Source of the DNA: Alteromonas sp. IB21
Lineage (GTDB): Bacteria; Pseudomonadota; Gammaproteobacteria; Enterobacterales; Alteromonadaceae
Reading direction: 5' to 3'
Assembly (NCBI RefSeq): GCF_016405965.1
Contig: NZ_JAEFCD010000001.1
Coordinates: 1-45,714 of the forward strand
Length of the DNA stretch: 45,714 nucleotides
A model generated the notes under the pieces. The model was not told where the DNA came from, ran no database searches, and saw only the letters and a list, made by a program, of their open reading frames with translations. A program made the position numbers and the translations under genes. This document shows, piece after piece, positions 26,763-36,097 of this stretch. Within the stretch, counting starts at the first letter, position 1, and the number at the start of each line of letters is the position of its first letter.

Positions 26763-27260
26763 CTAAACGTATGGGTTTTCTCCCATAGCGACAGCTACGC
26801 AGAATAACCGCAAGTCTAACTCAAGTTGATGGTAATCGGGCTCCATATAGCAACAAAGTTTGTAGAATGCTTTATTGTGGTCTTTTTCTTTAAAGTGCGC
26901 CAACTCGTGCACTACGAGCGCTTTCAACAAGGGTTCTGGCGCAGAAAGTAAGTCGTTATTAATGGCCAAGTCGTGTTTGCGAGTTTTACCCTGCATACGG
27001 TAAGTATGCGTACCTAGTGCGTTAGTTATCATATCCCCTTGCTTTTTAAACGCAGCCCGCCCAAACGGTGGAGCATTTTTCAAATACCGCTTTTTTAAGT
27101 CAGTTGCATACTGATAAAGCAGTTTATCGGTGGTTATATCATGGGCATCAGGGTATTTTTTTAACAGATAAGTATTAAGCCGATTGTTCGAAATGAGCTG
27201 TAGCGCTTGCTCCACAATTGCTGAGGGGTAGCCATTAAAATACCGAGCATATTCGTTCAC
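26763..27260 (-). CDS. ygjP: YgjP-type zinc metallohydrolase
   Basis: This is a 165-residue, zincin-like protein of the YgjP/DUF45 family (E. coli YgjP is of about the same length). The zinc site is VVHELAHFKEKDHNKAFY, with HELAH giving two His and the Glu base and the downstream H of KDHNKAF as the likely third ligand. The following YKLCCYMEPDYHQLELDLRL is a family signature. No signal peptide is present, so it is cytoplasmic. Peptidase activity is inferred from the fold, and the natural substrate is not known to me. The gene has its own upstream gap of 203 bases against the divergent porin gene. Confidence 0.88.
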   Translation of the reverse strand: MNEYARYFNGYPSAIVEQALQLISNNRLNTYLLKKYPDAHDITTDKLLYQYATDLKKRYLKNAPPFGRAAFKKQGDMITNALGTHTYRMQGKTRKHDLAINNDLLSAPEPLLKALVVHELAHFKEKDHNKAFYKLCCYMEPDYHQLELDLRLFCVAVAMGENPYV

Positions 27261-27463
27261 GTTTTATTTCTCCTTTGTACAGAGAAGTATAAAGCATTTA
27301 AACGTTGTAGATAAGACGGCCTTTTTAGCAAGGTTGTTTAAAACAAAAACTTCAAATTTTTCAGTGAACTCTTCGTTTCTTTACTAAGCTTGTACTAAAG
27401 TAAAATTGTCATGACGACATGTTTTCGGCAACAATGTATATCGATTTCGGATAAGGTTAAAAC

Positions 27464-28708
27464 ATGATGAAAAAGCCGTACATGTTCTTCACGGCAATGG
27501 TAAGTCTGCTGTTGGCTAACGGCACATCAGCTGAACAAAATAGACTAAACATAAGCGGCTTTGGCACGTTAGCATCGGCCACCGCCGACACCCGCACTTA
27601 TCAATTTCGTACCGACCGTTCACAAGCTGAATTTGCCAAAAAGGACGGTTTTGCGTTTAAACCTTTAAGTCTAATCGGCGTTCAGCTCGATTACAGCCTG
27701 TCGAACGATCTCGACTTTGTAGGGCAATTTGTTTATCGCGAGCAAGACGAACAAAATATCAACTCGATAACTCAAATGGCCTTTCTGAGGTACGACGTTA
27801 CGCCATCGTGGCAAGTAAGAGCGGGCAGACTCGCCGCTGATATTTTTCACTTCAGTGATACAAGAGACGTTTCTATCGCCTATCCATGGGTAAAAGTGCC
27901 CACGGAGGTTTACGGTATTGTACCTGCTCGAAGTTTCGATGGTGCCGACATTAGTTATACTACGCGCTTTCGCGATTTTAATTTATCAGTCAAAGGCTTC
28001 TGGGGAAGTGGCGAAAGCGACTTTACTAGTGCCGATTATAGCCCCATTACGTTTAACGACTTACGCTCCATAGGCGTTGAGTTTGTCGCTTTTGATTGGA
28101 GCATCGCGTTAAAACACACGCAGACAGAGGCTAAAAATGACAATGCAGACTCAGCCTTTGTCTCCTCTAGGGTGGCCCAATTACAACCGTTTTGGAGTGG
28201 CGCTACCGCATTTGCCAATTCACTAAGCTTGCGCGGTGCAAACATTCAATACACCTCAGTTTACTTTAATCGTTTCTTAGGTGATTGGGAGCTATCTGGA
28301 GAGCTATCACATATTAATTCAGATTCAATTGCGCTAAGACATTCTCTTAATGGTTTTATCAATTTAAGCTATCTTTATGGTGCCCACACCTTCTACGCAC
28401 TGTATTCTTTTGCCGAAACTGATGACTACTTCCTCAACGAAGAAAGGCCGGATTTTCCCATTAACGCCAATACCGCCGAATTAGCTATTTTTGTGGAAGA
28501 AGTGGCAAGCACGCTGGCACATCGCCAACGGTCATTATCAGTTGGTTGGCGTTGGGACCTTAAAGAAAATCTGGCGTTTAAAGCACAAATTGAACGGACT
28601 GACGTTAAAGCAAGAGGTACTGGCCTTCGAGCACGCGATGGCTTGGTCGTTGACGATGAAGACGGCGTAGCGCACACCCTATTCCTCGCATTAAGCTTTA
28701 GTTTTTAA
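27464..28708 (+). CDS. Outer-membrane porin-like beta-barrel
   Basis: This 414-residue protein has a signal peptide (KKPYMFFTAMVSLLLANGTSA before EQNRLN), alternating beta-barrel segments and a C-terminal FLALSFSF with a terminal aromatic, all typical of outer-membrane barrels. The stretch SLIGVQLDYSLSNDLDFVGQFVYR and MAFLRYDVTPSWQVRAGRLAADIF is porin-like. I cannot name its substrate. ATG is double (27464 and 27467), preceded by AAGG. The next gene begins 10 bases after its stop, so it is the first gene of an operon with a small PstS-like protein and a diguanylate cyclase; a shared role in sensing or taking up a periplasmic solute is inferred. Confidence 0.75.
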   Translation: MMKKPYMFFTAMVSLLLANGTSAEQNRLNISGFGTLASATADTRTYQFRTDRSQAEFAKKDGFAFKPLSLIGVQLDYSLSNDLDFVGQFVYREQDEQNINSITQMAFLRYDVTPSWQVRAGRLAADIFHFSDTRDVSIAYPWVKVPTEVYGIVPARSFDGADISYTTRFRDFNLSVKGFWGSGESDFTSADYSPITFNDLRSIGVEFVAFDWSIALKHTQTEAKNDNADSAFVSSRVAQLQPFWSGATAFANSLSLRGANIQYTSVYFNRFLGDWELSGELSHINSDSIALRHSLNGFINLSYLYGAHTFYALYSFAETDDYFLNEERPDFPINANTAELAIFVEEVASTLAHRQRSLSVGWRWDLKENLAFKAQIERTDVKARGTGLRARDGLVVDDEDGVAHTLFLALSFSF

Positions 28709-28718
28709 GAGGGTGAGC

Positions 28719-29162
28719 ATGACATTGTTTAAACGCTTGCCCTTAATAATCACGTTAGGATTGCTAATACACGGCTTTACTTTTGTGGCATATGCGCAAG
28801 AGAAAATTGTCGTTGTAACGAATCGCAACAATGATGTGCAGTTAATTGACAAAAAAGGGTTGATCGACCTTTTTATGGGTAAATATTCAGCGTTCCCCAA
28901 CGGAAAAGAAGCGACCCCTATCGATGTAGAGTCAGAAACTGAGCTCAAAAGTCAGTTTTATCAATCTTTGGTTGGACTTCCTCTTGCTAGGGTAAATGCC
29001 TATTGGTCGCGACTTAAGTTCTCAGGCCGCGTTAAGCCTCCCGCTATAGAACAAACCATCGATGATATTAAGCTGCGTCTTGAAGAAGATGAGTCAGCGC
29101 TAGCTTATGTGTATGAGTCTTATGTGACCGATAACATGAAGGTAGTATATCGTTTTGATTAA
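28719..29162 (+). CDS. Small periplasmic PstS-like (half-length) protein
   Basis: This 147-residue protein has a signal peptide (LPLIITLGLLIHGFTFVAYA before QEKIVVV). The mature 125 residues resemble one lobe of a phosphate-type periplasmic binding protein: IVVVTNRNNDVQLIDKKGLIDLFMGK, ATPIDVESETELKSQFYQSLVGLP and WSRLKFSGRVKPP follow the order of that family. Full PstS proteins are about twice as long, so this is a single-lobe form. GTG at 28713 is in frame, but AGAGGG (28708-28713) fits ATG at 28719 better. Its last eight bases overlap the diguanylate cyclase gene (29155), so it is probably the ligand-binding partner of that sensor. Confidence 0.8.
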   Translation: MTLFKRLPLIITLGLLIHGFTFVAYAQEKIVVVTNRNNDVQLIDKKGLIDLFMGKYSAFPNGKEATPIDVESETELKSQFYQSLVGLPLARVNAYWSRLKFSGRVKPPAIEQTIDDIKLRLEEDESALAYVYESYVTDNMKVVYRFD

Positions 29163-30756
29163 CGTTCAAGGTCTGGGTTTTCGTTTCTCTTTGTTTCTAG
29201 TCGTAGCAGCCATGTTAGTGGTGCTTACCACCGCTGAATTTTTTTATAGAGCTACCTATGAAAACGAAATAAACGAAGCAAACAATGATATTGAAGAGCT
29301 TTATCAAACCGTTGGGGCAACAGCATCGATTGCGGCATTTTTAGAAGATGAAGATTTAGCCAAAGAAGCTATTAACGGCTTGGTCAAAACTAAAAAGATT
29401 CTTGCTGCCTCTATAAAAAGTGAAGCTCTCTACTATCAAGCGAATGTTACAGAAGCAATCAACAAAAACACCGAACCTCGAATATTTGTGGTCAGGCACC
29501 CCTTCATGCCGGAAGAGTCACTTGCTGAGGTGAAGGTATACCCAAACTTCGAATACATCACTCGACAAGCGAATAAAATCAGTACTGACAATAGTTACTC
29601 ACTCTATGTTGAGGCACTCGTGGTCGGCATCGTTGCTCTATTTATCACTTACTACATTATTATTTCCCCGATGCTACGTGTAGGGCGTTCACTGAATAAA
29701 ATAACGCCAGGAACAAAAGAGCGAATTGATATTCCCGACTACCATGCACAAAGTGAAATCGGCGCATTAGTGCAAGACACCAACGAGCTATTAAACAAAG
29801 TTGAAGAACAGTTTACTCAAGAGCGCCAGCTTAGAGAAGAAATACAGTTCCTAGAAAAACGCTTCAGAATGCTGTTTGAAAATGCCAAAACAGCCACGGT
29901 GTTAATGGCAGAAAACGGCATTATTGAACTTAGAAATAACGCCTTTAATGACCTAGTGGAAAAAATTGGCCTAGGGGTAAAACAGGGCTACGGTGAACTG
30001 TTAGACGAACTATTTGAAACGCCCGACGCAATGAAATCAGCGCTCAAGGAAGCATTTGCACGCAACGAGTTCGCGACAGGGGAATATAAGTTAAAGAGTA
30101 GTGGACATGATAGTGCCAATTGGGTTCAGCTTATAGCCAGCCCATTGTTAACAGAAGACGGTGAGCGTTATTATCAACTCGCACTAAATGACATTTCAAG
30201 TCGTAGGCAAGAACTGCAGAAGCTTGCACTGCAAGCAGATTTCGACGCGTTAACGGGCATCTATAATCGAAACGGCGGTGAAAAGCTAATTACTAAACTG
30301 ATGAAAAAAGATCATCAGTTCGCGTTAACGCTTATCGACCTTAACGGCTTTAAGGCAGTCAATGATATATACGGGCATGATGCTGGTGATGAGGTGCTCA
30401 TTTTTGTTGCAGAACAGCTAAAAGAAAAAATACGTAAGAATGATGTTGCTATTCGCTGGGGCGGTGATGAATTTGTACTACTACTTCAAGCTGATGACGA
30501 AGAATCCGTTAAAAGAGTTATCGAAAAAGTAAACCAAGGCGTTAAACAGCCTTTTTATTTTAATAACGACACCAAGCCCACTGTGGTTTCAATGAGCGTA
30601 GGTGTGGCATTTTACCCGCAAACAAGCCGTAATTTGCATGCGCTGATAAAATCAGCGGATATTGCTATGTACAAAGCAAAGCAGAACAAGATAGCCGCAC
30701 CTGACGACTACCTTTTTTTCGCTGCGCCCGAAGTCATTGATGCCGAAAGAAACTAG
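29155..30756 (+). CDS. Diguanylate cyclase with periplasmic sensor, HAMP and PAS
   Basis: This 533-residue sensor enzyme starts at a TTG at 29155 inside the previous gene; no ATG fits the first helix. Order: helix about 8-28; periplasmic sensor about 29-150 containing QTVGATASIAAFLEDEDLAKEAING, which looks like a CHASE8 domain; helix about 148-172 (VVGIVALFITYYIIISPML); HAMP about 173-225; a PAS domain about 240-350 (FRMLFENAKTATVLMAENGI); GGDEF domain about 365-520. The active site GGDEF is at 436-440, and RKND just before it is an RxxD inhibitory site. The YfiN (TpbB) family has the same CHASE8-HAMP-GGDEF plan, there controlled by a periplasmic partner. Control by the overlapping PstS-like gene is inferred. 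Confidence 0.9.
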   Translation: MINVQGLGFRFSLFLVVAAMLVVLTTAEFFYRATYENEINEANNDIEELYQTVGATASIAAFLEDEDLAKEAINGLVKTKKILAASIKSEALYYQANVTEAINKNTEPRIFVVRHPFMPEESLAEVKVYPNFEYITRQANKISTDNSYSLYVEALVVGIVALFITYYIIISPMLRVGRSLNKITPGTKERIDIPDYHAQSEIGALVQDTNELLNKVEEQFTQERQLREEIQFLEKRFRMLFENAKTATVLMAENGIIELRNNAFNDLVEKIGLGVKQGYGELLDELFETPDAMKSALKEAFARNEFATGEYKLKSSGHDSANWVQLIASPLLTEDGERYYQLALNDISSRRQELQKLALQADFDALTGIYNRNGGEKLITKLMKKDHQFALTLIDLNGFKAVNDIYGHDAGDEVLIFVAEQLKEKIRKNDVAIRWGGDEFVLLLQADDEESVKRVIEKVNQGVKQPFYFNNDTKPTVVSMSVGVAFYPQTSRNLHALIKSADIAMYKAKQNKIAAPDDYLFFAAPEVIDAERN

Positions 30757-30773
30757 TAATGCTTACTCGATTC

Positions 30774-31346
30774 TCAACCCTGCTCGCTGATCGACTTACC
30801 CAGCATACGCTTTAATGTACCATCTTTATCAATAATATGATGCTTAAGTGCGCCAGCAATATGTAGCACTAAAGCGACGATAACCGTATATCCGAGATAA
30901 AAATGGATAGCACTGCCCGCTTTTGACAGCTCGTAATTTAGAGGCAGCGTTTTCTCGGGATCATCAATACTATAGTTAGGTGAAAAAACCTCTAATCCAA
31001 AAACAGATAAACCGTGGCCACCAAGCACCGATGACATTAATCCAGAAATAGGCATTAACAGCGTTGCAGTGATCAACACCCAATGTACAACTGACGCCAG
31101 CTTGTGCTCTATGGGTTTGTAGTGAGCTGCAGCGCTTGGCCACCCGTTCTTTAGACGCCAAATTACGCGCGCTAGCGCTACAAATAGGACAAGAAAACCA
31201 ATGGCTTTGTGCCAAGGATACAGTGCATACACACCGTTTTCCGACATGTAAATACCCGTGGCAAGTAACCCAATAATGGTTAACCCAACCAACCAATGTA
31301 AGAATACCGTAGTGGTAGCAAATTTGTTATGACTATCGTACTGCAT
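30774..31346 (-). CDS. Cytochrome b561-type membrane protein
   Basis: This 190-residue, four-helix di-heme cytochrome is of the bacterial CybB/b561 family, passing electrons (in E. coli from ubiquinol, including to superoxide). Heme-ligand histidines are H17 in FLHWLVG, H46 in YPWHKAIGFLVL, and those in SAIHFYLGYT and LVLHIAGALKHH. The length (176 in E. coli) and LMPISGLMSS are typical. It converges with the diguanylate cyclase (17 bases) and is divergent from asd across 486 bases. The tail (KDGTLKRML) is cytoplasmic. The partner is not evident. Confidence 0.92.
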   Translation of the reverse strand: MQYDSHNKFATTTVFLHWLVGLTIIGLLATGIYMSENGVYALYPWHKAIGFLVLFVALARVIWRLKNGWPSAAAHYKPIEHKLASVVHWVLITATLLMPISGLMSSVLGGHGLSVFGLEVFSPNYSIDDPEKTLPLNYELSKAGSAIHFYLGYTVIVALVLHIAGALKHHIIDKDGTLKRMLGKSISEQG

Positions 31347-31832
31347 ATTTTCCTCATTTTATTAATTCATGCTAAGAACTACGTTTTCCCTTAAGCGTAT
31401 CTCAACATTTTACAACGTCACTCACATCGTGAGAAAGCATGGTAAAAATGATTAAGCAAATTTGAGACCGTTTTTATGAAACTAATACAGTTTCGTTAGA
31501 ATTAACGTTGCAAGTTAGGGAAAAACGCCAGTGTTATGACTAAATGCACTCAAACGATCTGTTTTCGTTTCCATCGTGTTCAAAATGCTTATATCTGCGA
31601 TAGATAATTTATAAAAACCATCTAGCCAGCGCGCTAAATAACACTTAGACTGCCGGTACAAAAATAAAAACGACAGGTATTGCGCCGACACATATATAAA
31701 CGGCGCTCGACATCACTTTTATGTTTTTTCCAATACACGCGCCAAATAACGAAAGGGTCTGCATATTGAGTAATAGCGATAAGCATAAGTGATAACGTAC
31801 TTTTCATTTTAGTAACAAGGGTTCTCAATTTA
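31347..31832. other. Divergent intergenic region upstream of asd
   Basis: 486 AT-rich bases hold no supported gene; a 103-codon minus-strand frame at 31634-31945 has an odd, cysteine-rich composition and overlaps asd, so it is dismissed. A small hairpin GAAACT/AGTTTC lies at 31478-31494. A perfect 6-base pair arm GCGCCG/CGGCGC is at 31682-31706. I see no lysine-riboswitch-like architecture, although asd is a lysine/threonine/methionine pathway gene. Confidence 0.4.
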
Positions 31833-32957
31833 ATGTCACAACAAAAAGTAGGTTTAGTGGGCTGGCGCGGTATGGTTGGCTCAGTATTAATGCAGCGCAT
31901 GCAAGAAGAGCAAGATTTCGCGCACATTGAGCCCACCTTTTTCACTACCTCTCAAAAAGGGAGTGCAGCGCCAGATTTTGCTGGTAAAGATGCTGGTGTT
32001 CTAGAAGATGCACACGACATCGAAGCACTATCTAAACAAGATATCATTATTACCTGTCAGGGCGGCGACTACACAAAAGCAGTGTACAACGATTTAAGAG
32101 CCGCTGGCTGGAACGGCTATTGGATTGACGCCGCGTCGGCGCTTCGCATGAAAGACGACGCCGTCATTATACTTGACCCTGTTAACCGCAGAGAAATTGA
32201 TAGTGGTATTGAAAAAGGCATTCGCACCTATGTAGGTGGAAACTGCACGGTTTCACTTATGCTGCTTGCTTTAGGTGGCCTGTTTGAGAAAGACCTTGTT
32301 GAATGGGCTTCACCCATGACGTATCAAGCTGCTTCAGGTTCAGGTGCAAAGCACATGCGCGAGCTTATTAGCCAAATGGGCGCAATTCACAGCAACGTAA
32401 AAGATAAGGTTGAAGACCCTGCTACTGCGATTTTAGAGATTGATCAGCAAGTATCTGAGTTTATCAGAAGCGCAGACTACCCGAGCGAACAGTTCGGTGT
32501 TCCACTGGCGGGTAGTTTGATTCCTTATATCGACTCACAACTACCTTCAGGCCAGAGCCGTGAAGAGTGGAAAGCCCAAGCGGAAGCCAATAAAATTCTA
32601 GGTATCAAAGGCGGTGAAGTACCTATTGACGGTATCTGCGTGCGTGTTGGCGCCATGCGCTGTCACAGCCAGGCGATTACACTTAAACTTAAGAAAGATT
32701 TACCGCTGGCTGAAATTGAAGACATTCTTACTAAGCACAACGATTGGGTAAAAGTCATCCCTAACGATCGCGATGCCACCATGCAAGAACTTACGCCAGC
32801 AAAAGTGACAGGTACGCTGTCTATTCCAGTAGGCCGTATCCGCAAGCTCAACATGGGCCCGGAATATATTTCGGCGTTCACCGTGGGTGACCAGCTATTG
32901 TGGGGCGCTGCAGAGCCGCTTCGCAGAATGCTGCGCATCGTGCTTGAGCAGAACTAA
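31833..32957 (+). CDS. asd: Aspartate-semialdehyde dehydrogenase
   Basis: This is the second enzyme of the aspartate family pathway (lysine, diaminopimelate, threonine, methionine): it reduces L-aspartyl phosphate to aspartate semialdehyde with NADPH. It has 374 residues, of the gammaproteobacterial type (E. coli 367). The nucleotide loop is [17 protein letters not shown]. The catalytic Cys is C138 in [11 protein letters not shown], and the acid-base His is in [26 protein letters not shown] is another family phrase. ATG at 31833 is preceded by AAGGG. The gene is monocistronic, ending in a strong terminator. The product is essential for peptidoglycan (DAP) synthesis in most Gram-negative bacteria. 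Confidence 0.98.
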   Translation: MSQQKVGLVGWRGMVGSVLMQRMQEEQDFAHIEPTFFTTSQKGSAAPDFAGKDAGVLEDAHDIEALSKQDIIITCQGGDYTKAVYNDLRAAGWNGYWIDAASALRMKDDAVIILDPVNRREIDSGIEKGIRTYVGGNCTVSLMLLALGGLFEKDLVEWASPMTYQAASGSGAKHMRELISQMGAIHSNVKDKVEDPATAILEIDQQVSEFIRSADYPSEQFGVPLAGSLIPYIDSQLPSGQSREEWKAQAEANKILGIKGGEVPIDGICVRVGAMRCHSQAITLKLKKDLPLAEIEDILTKHNDWVKVIPNDRDATMQELTPAKVTGTLSIPVGRIRKLNMGPEYISAFTVGDQLLWGAAEPLRRMLRIVLEQN

Positions 32958-32988
32958 CGGCTAGCTTTAAGCTGACTAAATAGAAATG

Positions 32989-33028
32989 AAAAACGCCTTG
33001 TTGTGATAACACCTGCAAGGCGTTTTTT
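32989..33028. terminator. Rho-independent terminator between asd and the VOC gene
   Basis: A 12-base-pair perfect stem, AAAAACGCCTTG (32989-33000) with CAAGGCGTTTTT (33016-33027), plus one more T. It ends asd on the plus strand; its A-rich 5' arm lets it also end the minus-strand VOC gene finishing at 33086. Confidence 0.88.
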
Positions 33029-33085
33029 GCGTATGGCACTATTAAAAGCCATAGCGTCTAGTCGTTGAATTATGCTAAGGCGGTA

Positions 33086-33442
33086 CTACGCCGACTCAGA
33101 CCAAACAGCAAGCTCATTGCCGCCGGGCTCGACGAAGTGAAAGCGACAACCACCAGGGAAATCAAACAACGGCTTAGTAATTGTAGCGCCCGCATTTTCA
33201 ATATTATGCTGAGCGTCAGAAATGTTAGGAGTATACAGCACAAGCAAAGGCGCCCCGCTTTCTGCTCGCGTCACTTGCTCAGCAGCAAAAATGCCACCAT
33301 CCAAACCGGCATTGCTGAACGCGCTGTATTCATTACCATAATCGGTAAAGCTCCAACCGAACGCGGACGTAAAAAACGTTTTAGAAGCGTCTAAATTTAA
33401 TGAAGCAAATTCTACGTAGTTAAGTTTAGTGCTCTTATGCAT
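33086..33442 (-). CDS. VOC (glyoxalase/bleomycin-resistance fold) protein
   Basis: This 118-residue protein is a single VOC-fold unit. The paired beta-alpha-beta repeats are seen in LNYVEFASLNLDASKTFFTSAFGW and APLLVLYTPNISDAQHNIENAGATI, ending FHFVEPGGNELAVWSE, where the final Glu of GNELA is the usual metal ligand. Members bind a divalent metal and act on small electrophiles or drugs; the exact reaction cannot be told. ATG at 33442 follows AAGGAG on the minus strand. The gene stands alone between the asd terminator and the kinase gene. Confidence 0.87.
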   Translation of the reverse strand: MHKSTKLNYVEFASLNLDASKTFFTSAFGWSFTDYGNEYSAFSNAGLDGGIFAAEQVTRAESGAPLLVLYTPNISDAQHNIENAGATITKPLFDFPGGCRFHFVEPGGNELAVWSESA

Positions 33443-33559
33443 TTACTCTTCTCCTTGAAATGATTTCTTACTTTCAAATAGTTTAGACTTATTGATTAAG
33501 TTATAAACTATCTTAATCGTTTAGTATTGATAATCTACTGCCATGGGGGGCGCCTAGCT

Positions 33560-36088
33560 TTGATCCGTTTTTTTCATATGACATTTTTATGCGTCTTCGC
33601 ACTAGGTTTTGGTGCGTTTCATGTTCACGCATCAATAGCTGACCGGGTCAACGAAATCAGGCTGCAAGTAGAAACAGCCTCGCCCATGCCGATAGGCGCA
33701 GCAATTGATGAATTAGAAACGCTTTTATTATCTGATAGGTTAAAAGTAGACGAGAAAAGAGCGGTCGCCGCTTTATATGTTCGCTATCAACTATTAATAC
33801 ATCAGCGACCGGACGAGAACGTTTTACACGAACTACAAGGTTTAGAAAATAACTCCAGAGACGGATTCATTATCGCGGTAGGAATAGCGAGAATGTATGG
33901 CATAAGTGCAAACTATACTGAAGCTTACAACCGTTTTGACGCTATAATTTCTGCCCCATCCATACCCGCAGACGTTAAAGCCTACGCCCTTATTTATCAA
34001 ATTCTTACTTACAGTGAAGGGCAGGTCTTCGCTCCCAATGCAGAGCTTATTAATGCCGTCAATGATTTGCTTATCACCCACGATCTTTCTCGCCTAAGAC
34101 CCCTCTACGATTCTATCGTGGCGGATTACTATCAGTCGGTAAGCGCATACGATCTTGCCCTGCGCTTTTATGAAAAATCCCTTGAAGGCGCGCAAGCAGC
34201 CAATCAGCGTATTTTGGAAAGTGACAATCTTTATGCGATTGGTATTTTATACAGAAATTTAGGTAACTACGACAAAGCGATCATCTACTTTGAGCGCGCT
34301 GTTGAACATGATAAACAAATAGATATTAATTATTCAGAATTTCTAGCCATCTATGGGATAGCAACGACTTATTATCGTGCTGGAGATTTAAAAGCTGCAA
34401 TAGCACTTTCTGAAAAAGTACTTACCCATCCCCTTTCTTCATCTTTTTACAATAGTGAAATCTATCGCTTAAAAGCCGAGGCCCACCTCACTTTAGGTGA
34501 GTTAGATGAGGCCTATCAATCGCTAGAACTTGCACGCCAGCTTTACGATGAAAATAGGGAAGATGAACAAACTACATGGCGCGCGCAGTTGGAAAAAACC
34601 GCGGCTTATATCACCGCAGCGAGGGGCAACTACAAACTCGCGTTCGAACAGTTTGAGGTATTTCACGAAGCATATTTAAAAGCAAAGAAGTACGAGGATT
34701 TAGAACTTATTGAAAGCGCTAACCTGGTTCAACAAATTACCCAAGAGAAAGAAAGAGCGAACTTACTTGAGAGCGAAAACAAAGCTTTCGAAGAAGCGTT
34801 ACAGTTAAAAAACGAAGCCCAACAGACACAAGAATTGTTCTCAATGTTACTTTCTGTGTTGGTCGTATTGACGATGGTTACCATCGTAATCATTTTAATA
34901 CTGCTAAGAAAATCAAAACAAGCGAATGCACTTTACTCAACCGCAAAAGACAAAGCTGAACTGCACAGCCGTATTAAGTCAGAATTCATATCAAATATTA
35001 GTCACGAGATCCGCACGCCCTTGAACGCGATAATTGGCTTCGGGCAAACGGTAGCTAAACGCTCATCTGATCTAGAAACAAAAAATCTAACGAAGAAAAT
35101 AGTCACTGCATCAGAAATGCTTCTACAGCTCATCAATGATCTATTGGACTTTTCGAAAATAGAGGCCGGCAAGCTGACGTTAGCGATCGGGCCGCATCAC
35201 GTAAAGTCGAGCATGAGTACATTGATTGATATTTTTTCAGACCAAGCGCAACGTAAAGATTTACATTTAGAGCTGAATGTCGATGGAAACCTTACCGATG
35301 AACTGATGTTCGATGAACTCAGATTTAAGCAGATAATGGCTAATTTGATCAGTAACGCCATCAAGTTTTCTAGAGAAGGTACTGTTGAAATAGGCATTCG
35401 CGTTATTGAGGCTTGCGATAGTCATTACGCCCTACATTGCTGGGTCAAAGACAACGGTATTGGTATCTCTAAAGAAAACCAAGCAAAGCTATTTACTCCC
35501 TTTACGCAGGCGGAAAGTTCTATCGCACGAAAATACGGAGGTACAGGATTAGGGCTCAATATTACCAACAACCTGCTTAAATTAATGGGCTCTTCATTAA
35601 CCGTTGAAAGCGAAGTTGGCAAGGGAGCCACATTTTCATTTGATGTGACCTTTGCTATTGCTACTGACGCGAACAGTATGCCCCCTGCCACTGATGAAGT
35701 GGAACCACACTGTTTACTGGCTGGAAAACGGGTTTTACTCGCCGAGGACAATGATATTAACGTAGAGGTAATGAAGGCGTTATTGGAAGAGTTTAAGTTG
35801 GATTTGCATCATGCATCGAATGGTCAAGAAGCTATTGATGCACTTGCAAATCAAGAATTTGACTTGGTTTTAATGGATGTCCAAATGCCGCATGTTGACG
35901 GAATAAACGCGACAAAACACATCCGTCAAATCCTTAAGAAAAATACGCCGATCATAGCGCTGACTGCCAATGCAATGCAGCAAGATATTGACGAGTGCTT
36001 AGCTGCAGGCATGAATGCTCACGTTGGTAAACCGGTTGATAAAGCCTTCTTGGTAAGCACCTTACGACGATATCTCACAGCGGGCTAA
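33560..36088 (+). CDS. Hybrid sensor histidine kinase with TPR sensor region
   Basis: This membrane-bound kinase has about 842 residues. A signal-like N terminus (FLCVFALGFGAFHVHA) leads to a periplasmic region with tetratricopeptide repeats (GILYRNLGNYDKAIIYFERAVEHD and similar), a coiled coil, and one helix (LFSMLLSVLVVLTMVTIVIILILL). The HisKA domain has the phosphoaccepting H482 in ISHEIRTPLNAIIGF; then come HATPase boxes (NLISNAIKFS, DNGIGISKENQ, GGTGLGLNIT) and a receiver domain with D773 in LVLMDVQMP and LTANAM. Possible starts are TTG at 33527, TTG at 33560 and ATG at 33578; 33560 is chosen for its basic residue before the hydrophobic core and GGGGGG upstream. There is no HPt domain or response regulator next to it. 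The signal is unknown; TPRs suggest a protein partner. Confidence 0.92.
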   Translation: MIRFFHMTFLCVFALGFGAFHVHASIADRVNEIRLQVETASPMPIGAAIDELETLLLSDRLKVDEKRAVAALYVRYQLLIHQRPDENVLHELQGLENNSRDGFIIAVGIARMYGISANYTEAYNRFDAIISAPSIPADVKAYALIYQILTYSEGQVFAPNAELINAVNDLLITHDLSRLRPLYDSIVADYYQSVSAYDLALRFYEKSLEGAQAANQRILESDNLYAIGILYRNLGNYDKAIIYFERAVEHDKQIDINYSEFLAIYGIATTYYRAGDLKAAIALSEKVLTHPLSSSFYNSEIYRLKAEAHLTLGELDEAYQSLELARQLYDENREDEQTTWRAQLEKTAAYITAARGNYKLAFEQFEVFHEAYLKAKKYEDLELIESANLVQQITQEKERANLLESENKAFEEALQLKNEAQQTQELFSMLLSVLVVLTMVTIVIILILLRKSKQANALYSTAKDKAELHSRIKSEFISNISHEIRTPLNAIIGFGQTVAKRSSDLETKNLTKKIVTASEMLLQLINDLLDFSKIEAGKLTLAIGPHHVKSSMSTLIDIFSDQAQRKDLHLELNVDGNLTDELMFDELRFKQIMANLISNAIKFSREGTVEIGIRVIEACDSHYALHCWVKDNGIGISKENQAKLFTPFTQAESSIARKYGGTGLGLNITNNLLKLMGSSLTVESEVGKGATFSFDVTFAIATDANSMPPATDEVEPHCLLAGKRVLLAEDNDINVEVMKALLEEFKLDLHHASNGQEAIDALANQEFDLVLMDVQMPHVDGINATKHIRQILKKNTPIIALTANAMQQDIDECLAAGMNAHVGKPVDKAFLVSTLRRYLTAG

Positions 36089-36097
36089 TACTCGGGG

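Noticed and set aside
31347..31832. Possible lysine riboswitch before asd
   Set aside because: Only two short hairpins are visible and nothing matches the multi-helix lysine aptamer layout.
31634..31945. A 103-codon minus-strand frame upstream of and overlapping asd
   Set aside because: Cysteine-rich odd composition, overlaps the asd start antisense, no ribosome binding site; treated as chance.
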